Shown here in pieces: positions 40,349 to 48,402 of a stretch of DNA of 64,000 nt. How positions within the stretch are numbered: position 1 is the first letter of the stretch; every line of letters begins with the position of its first letter. Position numbers and translations under genes: made by a program. Below the pieces are notes generated by a model. The model ran no database searches. It was not told where the DNA came from and worked only from the letters and a program-made list of their open reading frames with translations. This stretch comes from Streptomyces sp. DG2A-72 (GTDB taxonomy: Bacteria; Actinomycetota; Actinomycetes; Streptomycetales; Streptomycetaceae), in NCBI RefSeq assembly GCF_030499575.1, contig NZ_JASTLC010000001.1, forward strand, positions 2,194,001 through 2,258,000, written 5' to 3'.

Positions 40349-40372
40349 GGGCACTCCCTGTAACGAGGACGG

Positions 40373-40490
40373 CTGCATGCAGGATTCTGATCAGAGTTTA
40401 CGTTTATGAACACAGGCTGCGCCACCCTTGACGAGCAAGGTCGGTGATCCTTAGCTTGTCCATGAATGTGAATACCGTGTGGTGCATGCA
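40373..40490. promoter_or_regulatory. Paired TGCATGCA palindromes in the kdgD/udh divergent promoter
   Basis: CTGCATGCAG (40373-40382) and TGCATGCA (40483-40490) share the same 8-bp palindrome, 108 bases apart, one near each start. A regulator binding both could loop the intervening promoter DNA and control uronate dehydrogenase and KdgD together. Confidence 0.55.
40428..40456 (+). promoter_or_regulatory. Sigma-70-type promoter for uronate dehydrogenase
   Basis: TTGACG (40428-40433) and TTAGCT (40451-40456) with a 17-base spacer match a vegetative HrdB-type promoter. Transcription would begin near 40463, giving a ~57-base leader that includes the right-hand TGCATGCA palindrome. Confidence 0.6.
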
Positions 40491-40519
40491 TACGGCCCTG
40501 GACTCAAGGAGAACCGAGG

Positions 40520-41329
40520 ATGCCAGCCCCCCGCACCGTTCTGCTCACCGGCGCCGTCGGCGGGCTCGGCACCCTGATGCGGGACCTGCTCCCGGACTAC
40601 GGCTACGCACTCCGCCTGCTCGACCTGCGCCCGATCGAGGGCGAGCCGGACACGATCGTCGCCGACCTCACCGACAAGGGCGCCGTGCGCGAGGCCGTCC
40701 GGGGCGTCGACGCGATCATCCACCTCGCCGGCATCTCCCTGGAAGCCCCGTTCGAGAAAATCCTCAGGGCGAACATCGAGGGAACGTACAACCTGTACGA
40801 GGCGGCTCACCAGGAGGGCGTCGAGCGCATGGTCTTCGCCTCCTCCAACCATGCGGTGGGCTTCACGCCCCGCCCGCAGGGCGAAGACCCGCTCATTCCG
40901 ATCGACACCCCGCGCCGCCCCGACACCTTCTACGGCCTGTCCAAGTCCTTCGGCGAGGACCTCGCCCAGTTCTTCTGGGACAAGCACGGCCTGGAGACCG
41001 TCTCCGTGCGCATCGGCTCCTGCTTCCCCGAGCCGACCAGCGTGCGCATGCTCTCGGTGTGGATGAGCCCGGCCGACGGCGCCCGACTCTTCCACGCGGC
41101 CCTGACCGCCGAGCACGTCGGCCACACCGTCGTCTACGGCTCCTCCGCCAACACCCGCCTGTGGTGGGACCTGACCACCGCGCGGGCCCTCGGCTACGCA
41201 CCGCAGGACGACTCCGAGCCGTACGCCGAGAAGCTCATCGCCGAACAGGGCGAGCTCGACCCGGAGAACGTGGCGCACGCCTGCCTCGGCGGCCACTTCG
41301 TCAGCGATCCGCCGATCTGGCCGTACTGA
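40520..41329 (+). CDS. udh: Uronate dehydrogenase
   Basis: 269 residues of the extended short-chain dehydrogenase type. Nucleotide motif LLTGAVGGLGTLMRDLL, catalytic Tyr138/Lys142 (FYGLSKSFGEDLAQFF) with a Ser in VFASSNHAVGF; the segment GSCFPEPTSVRMLSVWMSPAD and the C-terminal GGHFVSDPPIWPY are typical of bacterial uronate dehydrogenases (EC 1.1.1.203). It oxidises D-galacturonate or D-glucuronate to the aldarolactone with NAD+. This is the entry step for the pectin sugar released by the lyases and esterases at 17-31 kb, and its divergent neighbour KdgD acts later in the same route. An AAGGAG site precedes the ATG. Confidence 0.92.
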   Translation: MPAPRTVLLTGAVGGLGTLMRDLLPDYGYALRLLDLRPIEGEPDTIVADLTDKGAVREAVRGVDAIIHLAGISLEAPFEKILRANIEGTYNLYEAAHQEGVERMVFASSNHAVGFTPRPQGEDPLIPIDTPRRPDTFYGLSKSFGEDLAQFFWDKHGLETVSVRIGSCFPEPTSVRMLSVWMSPADGARLFHAALTAEHVGHTVVYGSSANTRLWWDLTTARALGYAPQDDSEPYAEKLIAEQGELDPENVAHACLGGHFVSDPPIWPY

Positions 41330-41463
41330 CGTCTGGCTTCACTCATACTTGCGCGAGAGCGCTTCTGCGGCGGGCGGGCACCGAACGGGCCCGCCCGCCG
41401 CCGCATCCGGGCACGGGTCCTGCCCGATCTCACGCCCTTTTCGACAGCCGTGCTGGTCCGAGG

Positions 41464-41583
41464 CGGGCACCGGTAGAGTCGAACGGGCACACACGGGCAT
41501 TATCGGGCCCCCAACAGGCCTGGTCAGTGTCGGGCGCCCGCTGTAGAACTTCCTCCATGGGTCCCACCGGGCCCGAACGGGCA
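41464..41583. promoter_or_regulatory. Decameric CGGGCA direct repeats, candidate DeoR operator
   Basis: CGGGCA (or CGGGCC) recurs at 41464, 41484, 41494 and 41504, that is at 10- or 20-base steps on one helix face, and CGAACGGGCA at 41480 is repeated at 41574, just before the DeoR gene. Direct repeats of about one helical turn are usual for DeoR-family repressors. Confidence 0.6.
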
Positions 41584-41615
41584 AGGAGCTCTCAGTACGA
41601 AGGCAGGTATCGGCC

Positions 41616-42386
41616 ATGGGCGAGAAGACGGCGGAAGAGCGTCAGCGGGAGATCGTCCGCGTCGCTCGCGCCTCCGGCTCGGTCGACGTCACCGCGCTCG
41701 CCGCCGAGCTGGGCGTGGCGAAGGAGACCGTACGACGGGATCTGCGCGCCCTGGAGGACCACGGGCTGGTCCGCCGCACACACGGTGGCGCGTACCCCGT
41801 GGAGAGCGCCGGTTTCGAGACGACGCTCGCCTTCCGCGCCACCAGCCATGTCCCCGAGAAGCGACGCATCGCGTCCGCCGCGGCCGAGCTGCTCGGGGAC
41901 GCCAAGACCGTCTTCGTCGACGAGGGGTTCACCCCCCAGCTCATCGCCGAGGCACTCCCCCGGGACCGGCCGCTGACCGTGGTCACCGCGTCCCTGCCGG
42001 TCGCCGGCACGCTCGCCGAGGTCGAAGGCATCTCGGTGCTGCTCCTCGGCGGCCGGGTCCGCTCCGGCACCCTGGCCACCGTCGACCACTGGACGACGAA
42101 GATGCTCGCCGGCTTCGTCATCGACCTCGCCTTCATCGGCGCCAACGGCATCTCCCGCGAACACGGTCTGACCACCCCCGACCCCGCGGTCAGCGAGGTC
42201 AAGGCGCAGGCCGTGCGCGCCTCCCGGCGCACCGTGTTCGCGGGCGTGCACACCAAGTTCGGGGCGGTGAGCTTCTGCCGGTTCGCCGGGGTCGGCGCAC
42301 TGGAGGCGATCGTCACGAGCACGCTGCTCCCGACGGCCGAGGCCCACCGCTACTCACTGCTGGGGCCACAGGTCATCCGGGTCTGA
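41616..42386 (+). CDS. DeoR/GlpR-family transcriptional repressor
   Basis: 256 residues. HTH at about 5-60 (EERQREIVRVARASGSVDVTALAAELGVAKETVRRDLRALEDHGLVRRTHGGAYP), then the DeoR sensor domain with the phosphosugar motifs VFVDEGFTPQLIAEAL, LLLGGRVRSGTLATVDHW, and DLAFIGANGISREHGLTTPDPAVSEVKAQ. It precedes the binding protein, two permeases and a zinc dehydrogenase, so it is the probable repressor of that polyol operon. The inducer should be a phosphorylated sugar or polyol. Confidence 0.9.
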   Translation: MGEKTAEERQREIVRVARASGSVDVTALAAELGVAKETVRRDLRALEDHGLVRRTHGGAYPVESAGFETTLAFRATSHVPEKRRIASAAAELLGDAKTVFVDEGFTPQLIAEALPRDRPLTVVTASLPVAGTLAEVEGISVLLLGGRVRSGTLATVDHWTTKMLAGFVIDLAFIGANGISREHGLTTPDPAVSEVKAQAVRASRRTVFAGVHTKFGAVSFCRFAGVGALEAIVTSTLLPTAEAHRYSLLGPQVIRV

Positions 42387-42425
42387 TCAATCGGGTCTGA
42401 TCAACCGGGAACCGATCAACCGGGT
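42383..42425. repeat. Three tandem copies of a TGATCAAYCGGG motif
   Basis: CTGATCAATCGGGT (42383-42396), CTGATCAACCGGGA (42397-42410) and ACCGATCAACCGGGT (42411-42425) follow each other without gaps. The first copy contains the DeoR stop codon. The array lies 81 bases before the binding-protein start and could be its operator. Confidence 0.75.
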
Positions 42426-42506
42426 CCGAAAATCCAACGCACCTCCTGTAGGGCACCCCCACGCCCGGCAACACCCCTTATCTCCCCAAATGTTCAGGAG
42501 CGATCC

Positions 42507-43877
42507 ATGCGAACCCAGAGCCGTCGGAGGCCGCGAGCCACACTCGCCGCGGTCGCCGCAGGGACGCTGCTCGCCCCGCTGCTCACCGGCTGCTGGGTCG
42601 GCGCGGGCGGGGCCGGATCGGGCGGCAACTCGATCAACGTCCTCATGGTGAACAACCCGCAGATGGTGGAGCTGCAGAAGCTCACCGCCGCCCACTTCAC
42701 CAAAGAGACCGGCATCAAGGTCAACTTCACCGTCCTGCCCGAGAACGACGTCCGCGACAAGATCAGCCAGGACTTCGCCAACCAGGCCGGCCAGTACGAC
42801 GTGGCCACCCTGTCCAACTACGAGATACCGATCTACGCCAAGAACGGCTGGCTGCACGAGATGGACTCGTACGTCGCCAAGGATCCGGCGTACGACGAGC
42901 AGGACATCCTCAAACCGATGCGCGAGTCCCTGACCGCCGAGGACGGCAAGCTCTACGGCCAGCCCTTCTACGGCGAGTCGTCCTTCCTGATGTACCGCAA
43001 GGACGTCTTCCAGAAGAAGGACCTGACGATGCCCGCGCACCCCACCTGGCAGCAGGTGGCGGACCTCGCCGCGAAGGCCGACGGCGCCGAGTCCGGCATG
43101 AAGGGCATCTGTCTGCGCGGCCTGCCGGGCTGGGGCGAGGTCATGGCTCCGCTCACCACGGTCGTGAACACCTTCGGCGGCACCTGGTTCGACAAGGACT
43201 GGAAGGCCCGGCTCGACTCCCCCGAGTGGGAGAAGGCGGTGAAGTTCTATGTCGACCTCGTCCGTGACCACGGCGAGTCCGGCGCCGCCCAGTCCGGCTT
43301 CGCCGAGTGCCTGAACAACATGACCCAGGGCAAGGTCGCCATGTGGTACGACGCCACCTCCGCGGCCGGTTCCCTGGAGTCCGCCGGCTCCCCGGTCAAG
43401 GGCAAGGTCGGCTACGCGCCCGCGCCGGTCGAGAAGACCGAGTCCGCCGGCTGGCTCTACACCTGGGCCTGGGGCATCCAGGACGCCTCCCGCAACCCCG
43501 ACAAGGCCTGGAAGTTCGTGTCCTGGGCGTCCAGCAAGCAGTACGAGCAGCTGGTCGGCGACGAGATCGGCTGGTCGAACGTACCGGCGGGCAAGCGCGC
43601 GTCGACGTACGAGAACCCCGACTACCGCGCGGAGGCCGCCGCCTTCCAGGAGATGACCAAGGAGGCCATCGAGGGCGCACGCCCGGGCGACCCGGGAGTG
43701 CAGCCGCGCCCGGCACCCGGCATCCAGTTCGTCGGCATCCCCGAGTTCACCGACCTCGGCACCAAGGTCTCCCAGGAGATCAGCGCGGCCATCGCCGGAC
43801 GCCAGTCCGTCGACTCGGCCCTGCGCAAGTCCCAGCAGCTCGCCGAGAAGATCTCCGAGGAGTACGAGGGACGATGA
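42507..43877 (+). CDS. ABC transporter binding lipoprotein, polyol type
   Basis: 456 residues with a lipobox ending at Cys29 (APLLTGC). The mature protein matches family 1 binding proteins for mannitol/sorbitol: INVLMVNNPQMVELQKLTAAHFTKETGIKV, NYEIPIYAKNGWLHEMDSYV, GQPFYGESSFLMYRKDVF and GWLYTWAWGIQDASRNPDKAW. AGGAG lies 6 bases before the ATG. It is followed by two permeases and a zinc polyol dehydrogenase, all overlapping, which supports polyol uptake. The ATPase must come from elsewhere. Confidence 0.87.
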   Translation: MRTQSRRRPRATLAAVAAGTLLAPLLTGCWVGAGGAGSGGNSINVLMVNNPQMVELQKLTAAHFTKETGIKVNFTVLPENDVRDKISQDFANQAGQYDVATLSNYEIPIYAKNGWLHEMDSYVAKDPAYDEQDILKPMRESLTAEDGKLYGQPFYGESSFLMYRKDVFQKKDLTMPAHPTWQQVADLAAKADGAESGMKGICLRGLPGWGEVMAPLTTVVNTFGGTWFDKDWKARLDSPEWEKAVKFYVDLVRDHGESGAAQSGFAECLNNMTQGKVAMWYDATSAAGSLESAGSPVKGKVGYAPAPVEKTESAGWLYTWAWGIQDASRNPDKAWKFVSWASSKQYEQLVGDEIGWSNVPAGKRASTYENPDYRAEAAAFQEMTKEAIEGARPGDPGVQPRPAPGIQFVGIPEFTDLGTKVSQEISAAIAGRQSVDSALRKSQQLAEKISEEYEGR

Positions 43878-44812
43878 CCGCCACGACCACCGCTCCGATC
43901 GCCGCACCATCCGTCCGCGCCGAGAAGCGCCCCTCGGGCCGCATGCGCGCCTGGGCCACCCGTGCCCCCCTCCTCCCCGCCCTGATCTTCATGATCGTCG
44001 TGACCCAGCTGCCGTTCGTGGCCACGCTGGTGATCTCGTTCTTCGACTGGAACTCGCTCTACCCCGACGCCCGCGAGTTCACCGGCTTCGCCAACTACTC
44101 CGAAGTCCTCACCGACCCGGACCTGCGCCGTTCCGTATGGACGACGGTCCTGCTCACCGTGGCCGTGGTGCTGGCCAGCCTGGTCCTGGGCCTGGCCCTC
44201 GCGCTGCTCCTGGACCGGAAGTTCAAGGGCCGGGGACTGGTCCGCACACTGCTGATCGCCCCCTTCCTGGTGGTCCCGGTGGCCGCGGCGCTGCTCTGGA
44301 AGCACGTCCTCTACAACCCCGAATACGGCCTGTTCAACGGCCTGTTGCACTATGTCGGCGGCCCCCAGCCGGACTGGATCTCGAACACCCCGCTCCTCGC
44401 CGTCGAGGCCGCACTGGTCTGGCAGTGGACGCCGTTCATGATGCTGATCCTGCTGGCGGGCCTGCAGAGCCGCGACCAGCAGCAGATGGAGGCCGCGCGG
44501 GTGGACGGCGCGAGCGACTGGCAGATCTTCCGCCATCTGACGCTCCCGCACCTGCGCCGCTATCTCGAACTGGGCGCCCTGCTGGGCTCGATCTACATCG
44601 TCCAGAACTTCGACGCGGTCTTCACGATCACCTCGGGCGGCCTGGGCACCGCCAACCTCCCCTACACCGTCTACCAGACCTTCTACCAGGCCCATGAGAA
44701 CGGCCTCGCCTCGGCCGCGGGCGTCCTGGTGGTCATCGGCTCGATCATCATCGCGACCCTCGCCCTGCGCGTCGTGTCGTCCCTGTTCCGCGAGGAGGTG
44801 GGCCGCGCATGA
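43874..44812 (+). CDS. ABC transporter permease, MalF type, polyol uptake
   Basis: 312 residues with six helices after a polar head. The EAA loop is QQQMEAARVDGASDWQIFRHLTLPHLRRY (about 207-235). The ATG overlaps the binding-protein stop by ATGA. The segment WTPFMMLILLAGLQSRD and the length are typical of sorbitol/mannitol transporters. It partners the permease at 44809. Confidence 0.92.
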   Translation: MTATTTAPIAAPSVRAEKRPSGRMRAWATRAPLLPALIFMIVVTQLPFVATLVISFFDWNSLYPDAREFTGFANYSEVLTDPDLRRSVWTTVLLTVAVVLASLVLGLALALLLDRKFKGRGLVRTLLIAPFLVVPVAAALLWKHVLYNPEYGLFNGLLHYVGGPQPDWISNTPLLAVEAALVWQWTPFMMLILLAGLQSRDQQQMEAARVDGASDWQIFRHLTLPHLRRYLELGALLGSIYIVQNFDAVFTITSGGLGTANLPYTVYQTFYQAHENGLASAAGVLVVIGSIIIATLALRVVSSLFREEVGRA

Positions 44813-45654
44813 GCGACATCGCCGTACGCATCCGCAAGCGCAAGGGCGCAAGCCTGGGCCTGGTGGCCTGGCTGACCGGCATCGTCTTCTTCCTGCCCAT
44901 CGCCTGGATGGCGCTGACGTCCTTCCACTCGGAGGAGGACGCGGCGACCAACCCGCCGTCCTTCGGGGCCGCCCTCACCCTGGACGGCTACCGCGAGTTC
45001 TTCGGCGCGGGCGGCGGCGCGAGCCCCTGGCCGTCCCTGATCAACTCGGCGGTGGCGTCGGTGGCGTCGACGCTGTTCGTCCTCGTCCTGGCACTCCCCG
45101 CGGCCTACGCCCTGTCGATCCGCCCGGTGAAGAAGTGGACGGACGTCCTGTTCTTCTTCCTGTCGACGAAGATGCTGCCGGTGGTGGCGGGCCTCCTGCC
45201 CATCTACCTGTTCGCCAAGAACACGGACATGCTCGACAACGTCTGGCTGCTGGTCATCCTCTACACGTCGATGAACCTGCCGATCGCGGTCTGGATGATG
45301 CAGTCGTTCCTCTCCGAGATCCCGGTGGAGGTGATCGAGGCGGCAAGGGTGGACGGCGCGAGGCTCCCGACGATCCTGGCCCGCGTGGTGGCCCCCATCG
45401 CCCTGCCCGGCATCGCCGCAACCTCACTGATCTGCTTCATCTTCAGCTGGAACGAGCTGCTGTTCGCGAGGGTGCTGACGGGCGTGGTCGCCGAGACCGC
45501 CCCCGTCTTCCTGACCGGCTTCATCACCAGCCAGGGCCTGTTCCTGGCGAAGGTGTGCGCCGCGTCGCTCGTCATCTCCCTGCCGGTGCTCGCCGCGGGG
45601 TTCGCCGCCCAGGACAAACTGGTCCAGGGCCTGTCGTTGGGAGCCGTCAAATGA
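44809..45654 (+). CDS. ABC transporter permease, MalG type, polyol uptake
   Basis: 281 residues with six helices. The EAA loop is VIEAARVDGARLPTILARVVAPIALPG (about 178-204), and the conserved segments are FFFLSTKMLPVVAGLLPIY and FIFSWNELLFARVLTG. It overlaps both neighbours by ATGA. With the permease at 43874 it forms the channel for the binding protein at 42507. Confidence 0.92.
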   Translation: MSDIAVRIRKRKGASLGLVAWLTGIVFFLPIAWMALTSFHSEEDAATNPPSFGAALTLDGYREFFGAGGGASPWPSLINSAVASVASTLFVLVLALPAAYALSIRPVKKWTDVLFFFLSTKMLPVVAGLLPIYLFAKNTDMLDNVWLLVILYTSMNLPIAVWMMQSFLSEIPVEVIEAARVDGARLPTILARVVAPIALPGIAATSLICFIFSWNELLFARVLTGVVAETAPVFLTGFITSQGLFLAKVCAASLVISLPVLAAGFAAQDKLVQGLSLGAVK

Positions 45655-46640
45655 AGGCCGCCGTCATCGAGTCCGTGGGCAAGGCCGTCGTCGCCGAGGT
45701 CCCGGACCCGACACCAGGACCGCGCGATGTCGTGGTCGAGGTCGCGGCGTGCGGCCTGTGCGGAACGGATCTGCACATCCTCCAGGGCGAGTTCGCCCCC
45801 AAGCTGCCGATCGTGCCGGGGCACGAGTTCGCGGGCGAGGTGGTCGGGGTGGGGACCCAGGTCACGGAGCTGTCGGTGGGCGACAGGGTGGCGGTCGACC
45901 CGTCCTTGTACTGCTACGAGTGCCGGTGCTGCCGTACGGGCCACAACAACCTCTGCGAACGCTGGGCGGCGATCGGCGTGACGACGGCCGGGGGTGCGGC
46001 GCGGTACGCGGTGGCTCCGGTGGCGAATTGCGTACGACTGCCCGAACACGTCCGTACGCAGGACGCGGCGCTGGTGGAGCCGTTGTCCTGCGCCGTCCGG
46101 GGCTACGACGTCCTGCAGTCCCGCCTCGGCGCCCACGTCCTGATCTACGGCTCCGGCACGATGGGCCTGATGATGCTGGAACTGGCCAAGCGGACCGGCG
46201 CGGCCAGCGTCGACGTGGTCGACGTGAACCCGACCCGCCTGGAGACAGCCCGCCGCCTGGGCGTCTCGTCCTCGGCCGCGAACCCCGACGAACTGGACCG
46301 CCCCCAGGGCTGGGACCTGGTCATCGACGCGACCGGCAACGCGGCGGCCATCCAGGACGGTCTGGAGCGGGTGGCGAAGGCGGGTACGTTCCTGCAGTTC
46401 GGCGTGGCGGACTACGCAACCCGCGTCACGATCGACCCGTACCGCATCTACAACCAAGAGATCACGATCACGGGTTCGATGGCCGTCCTGCACAGCTTCG
46501 AACGCGCGGCGGAACTCTTCGCGACGGGGGTCCTGGACCCCGACATCTTCATCAGCGACCGCATCCCGCTGGACCGGTACCCGGAGGCGCTGGACCAGTT
46601 CGCATCGGGGGTCGGCCGCAAAATCGTAGTGGTGCCGTAG
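45651..46640 (+). CDS. Zinc-dependent polyol/alcohol dehydrogenase
   Basis: 329 residues of the medium-chain dehydrogenase family. Catalytic zinc ligands are Cys37 (CGLCGTD) and His58/Glu59 (PGHEF). The structural zinc site is Cys88, Cys91, Cys94, Cys102 (CYECRCCRTGHNNLC). The Rossmann motif is YGSGTMGLM, with Asp in VDVVDVNPTRLE indicating NAD+ use. It would oxidise the imported polyol to a ketose. It is co-translated with the permease (ATGA) and followed by a hairpin element that probably ends the operon. Confidence 0.88.
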   Translation: MKAAVIESVGKAVVAEVPDPTPGPRDVVVEVAACGLCGTDLHILQGEFAPKLPIVPGHEFAGEVVGVGTQVTELSVGDRVAVDPSLYCYECRCCRTGHNNLCERWAAIGVTTAGGAARYAVAPVANCVRLPEHVRTQDAALVEPLSCAVRGYDVLQSRLGAHVLIYGSGTMGLMMLELAKRTGAASVDVVDVNPTRLETARRLGVSSSAANPDELDRPQGWDLVIDATGNAAAIQDGLERVAKAGTFLQFGVADYATRVTIDPYRIYNQEITITGSMAVLHSFERAAELFATGVLDPDIFISDRIPLDRYPEALDQFASGVGRKIVVVP

Positions 46641-46650
46641 CCCTTCCTCG

Positions 46651-46724
46651 TCCTCAAACGCCGGACGGGCTGAAAGATCAGCCCCTCCGGCGTTTGAGGA
46701 GCGGGGGTCCGGGGGCTGGCCCCC
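46651..46724. terminator. Long inverted-repeat element after the polyol operon
   Basis: TCCTCAAACGCCGGACGGGC (46651 on) pairs with the complementary arm ending CGGCGTTTGAGGA at 46700, a ~23-bp stem with two mismatches and a short loop, followed by a second CCCCC/GGGGG hairpin to 46724. This CAAACGCCGGA...TCCGGCGTTTG element is common after Streptomyces genes and here sits 11 bases past the dehydrogenase stop. It is unrelated to the other repeat family in the window. Confidence 0.85.
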
Positions 46725-46829
46725 GAAACGGGGTCGAAGGGGCGGAGCCCCCCTTCAGGATGGGACGGGTAGGGCGGCGGGGGCGAAAATCGATGGGCCG
46801 CACCACTCCGCATCCGTACCATCCCGACC

Positions 46830-47051
46830 ATGCCGAAACCCCAAGGCTTCCGCTACGAGGACCGCCCCGACGGCACCGTCCTGATCACGCACTCCGGCCG
46901 CCAGGCCACCATCCTGCGCGGCTCCCGAGCGGACCAGTTCCGCCACGAGGTCACCACGGCCGACCCACAACTCGTCATGGCCCGCTGGACCGGAAACTAC
47001 AAACGCGGCAACGAACGCACCGCCCGGAATCACCCCCGCAACCGCCGCTGA
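46830..47051 (+). CDS. Small conserved basic protein
   Basis: 73 residues, rich in Arg and Lys, with GTVLITHSGRQATILRGSRADQF and VMARWTGNYKRGNERTARNH. It looks like the short actinomycete proteins of unknown function that end in an RxTGNYxRGxER-type tail. No membrane segment. It lies 64 bases before the TerD gene and is preceded by GC-rich low-complexity DNA. The start ATG is the only reasonable one; the ribosome site is weak. Confidence 0.65.
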   Translation: MPKPQGFRYEDRPDGTVLITHSGRQATILRGSRADQFRHEVTTADPQLVMARWTGNYKRGNERTARNHPRNRR

Positions 47052-47115
47052 ACCCCAATCAGCCAATCGGCCCCCGGTAAGGGAACGGTAAAACACCCTC
47101 GCTCGTTCACCGGGC

Positions 47116-48342
47116 ATGACAGCTATGACCCCCGGCTCGAACATCCCTCTCCCCACCGCGCGCGTGACGGTGGACGTCGCCGCGCCCGTGCGGCTCGACG
47201 TATCGGGCCTGCTGCTCACCGCCGACGGCAAGGTGCGCTCGGACGACGACTTCATCTTCTACAACCAACCCGCGGGCCCCGGCGTGACGTACCGCTCGGG
47301 CGGCGGCACCGCCCCCGACGCGATCACCGTGGACACCGCGGCCGTACCCCCCGGCATCGAGAAGATCGTCGTCACCGCCAGCCCGGACGCCCCCGGCCAG
47401 ACCTTCCAGGGCATCGAGCCCACGGCCACGATCCGCAACGCGGACGACAACAACGCCCTGGCCACCTTCACGCCCCCGCAGCTCGGCGCCGAGACGGCCC
47501 TGGTGGTCGTGGAGATCTATCTGCGCAACGGCGTCTGGAAGGCCCGCGCGGTGGGCCAGGGATACGCCAACGGCCTGGCCGGCATCGCCACCGACTTCGG
47601 CGTCAGCGTGGAGGAACCGGCGCCCACCCCGGCTCCCGTGGCACCGCCCCAGCCGGTCACCCCGCCCCCGGCGGCGCCCACGCCCACGATGCAGCCCCCG
47701 GTCACCCCGCCGGCCCCGCCCATGTCCGCCCCGGCGGCGCCTCCGGCCCCCGCCCCCGGCGCCGGAAAGATCAACCTCGACAAGGGCCGGGTCAGCCTCC
47801 AGAAGAACCAGACCGTGTCCCTGATGAAGGGCGGCCGCCCCCTCCTCTCCCAGGTCCAGATGGGCCTCGGCTGGGAGCCGGCGTACCGCGGCAAGGACAT
47901 CGACCTGGACGCCTCGGTCATCGCGTACGGCCCGCAGCGCAACCACATCGACAGCTGCTACTTCGGCAAGCTCCAGATCGTGAACGGCGCGATCCGCCAC
48001 TCCGGCGACAACCTCACCGGCGAGGGCGGCGGAGACGACGAGGTGATCACCGTAGACCTCGGCCGCCTCCCGCAGGACGTCACCGGCCTGGTCTTCACCG
48101 TCAACTCCTTCTCCGGCCAGAAGTTCACCGAGGTCGCCAAGGCCTACTGCCGCCTCCTGGACGCCTCGACCGGCGAGGAACTGGTCCGCTTCGACCTCAC
48201 CAGCGCCGAACCGCAGACGGGCGTGATCATGGCCAAGCTCATCCGTCAGTTCTCCGGCGAGTGGGAGATGACGGCGATGGGCGACTTCGTCAAGTCGCGG
48301 ACGGTGCGCGGCATGGTGAAGCCCGCGGCCAAGTCGCTGTAG
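47116..48342 (+). CDS. Two-domain TerD-family protein
   Basis: 408 residues. An N-terminal TerD-like domain (about 10-170: DFIFYNQPAGPGVTYRS, IEKIVVTASPDAPGQTF, LVVVEIYLRNGVWKARAVGQGYANGLAGI) is joined by a Pro/Ala-rich linker (about 172-215) to a second one (about 218-405: DIDLDASVIAYGP, IDSCYFGKLQIVNGAIRHSGDNLTGEGGGDDEVI, FVDDL-type VITVDLGRLP). TerD domains bind calcium and are linked to tellurite, stress and phage phenotypes. The second domain keeps the acidic calcium motif GDNLTGEGGGDDE; the first lacks it. It is followed by a shared terminator. Confidence 0.85.
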   Translation: MTAMTPGSNIPLPTARVTVDVAAPVRLDVSGLLLTADGKVRSDDDFIFYNQPAGPGVTYRSGGGTAPDAITVDTAAVPPGIEKIVVTASPDAPGQTFQGIEPTATIRNADDNNALATFTPPQLGAETALVVVEIYLRNGVWKARAVGQGYANGLAGIATDFGVSVEEPAPTPAPVAPPQPVTPPPAAPTPTMQPPVTPPAPPMSAPAAPPAPAPGAGKINLDKGRVSLQKNQTVSLMKGGRPLLSQVQMGLGWEPAYRGKDIDLDASVIAYGPQRNHIDSCYFGKLQIVNGAIRHSGDNLTGEGGGDDEVITVDLGRLPQDVTGLVFTVNSFSGQKFTEVAKAYCRLLDASTGEELVRFDLTSAEPQTGVIMAKLIRQFSGEWEMTAMGDFVKSRTVRGMVKPAAKSL

Positions 48343-48359
48343 CGGCCGATACGAACGAA

Positions 48360-48394
48360 CGCCTGGCCGCCCCCGACCCAGGGGCGGCCAGGCG
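48360..48394. terminator. Bidirectional terminator between TerD and ACC deaminase genes
   Basis: CGCCTGGCCGCCCC pairs perfectly with GGGGCGGCCAGGCG around a 7-base loop, between two convergent genes (18 bases after one stop, 9 before the other). Confidence 0.92.
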
Positions 48395-48402
48395 TGCGGT
48401 CT

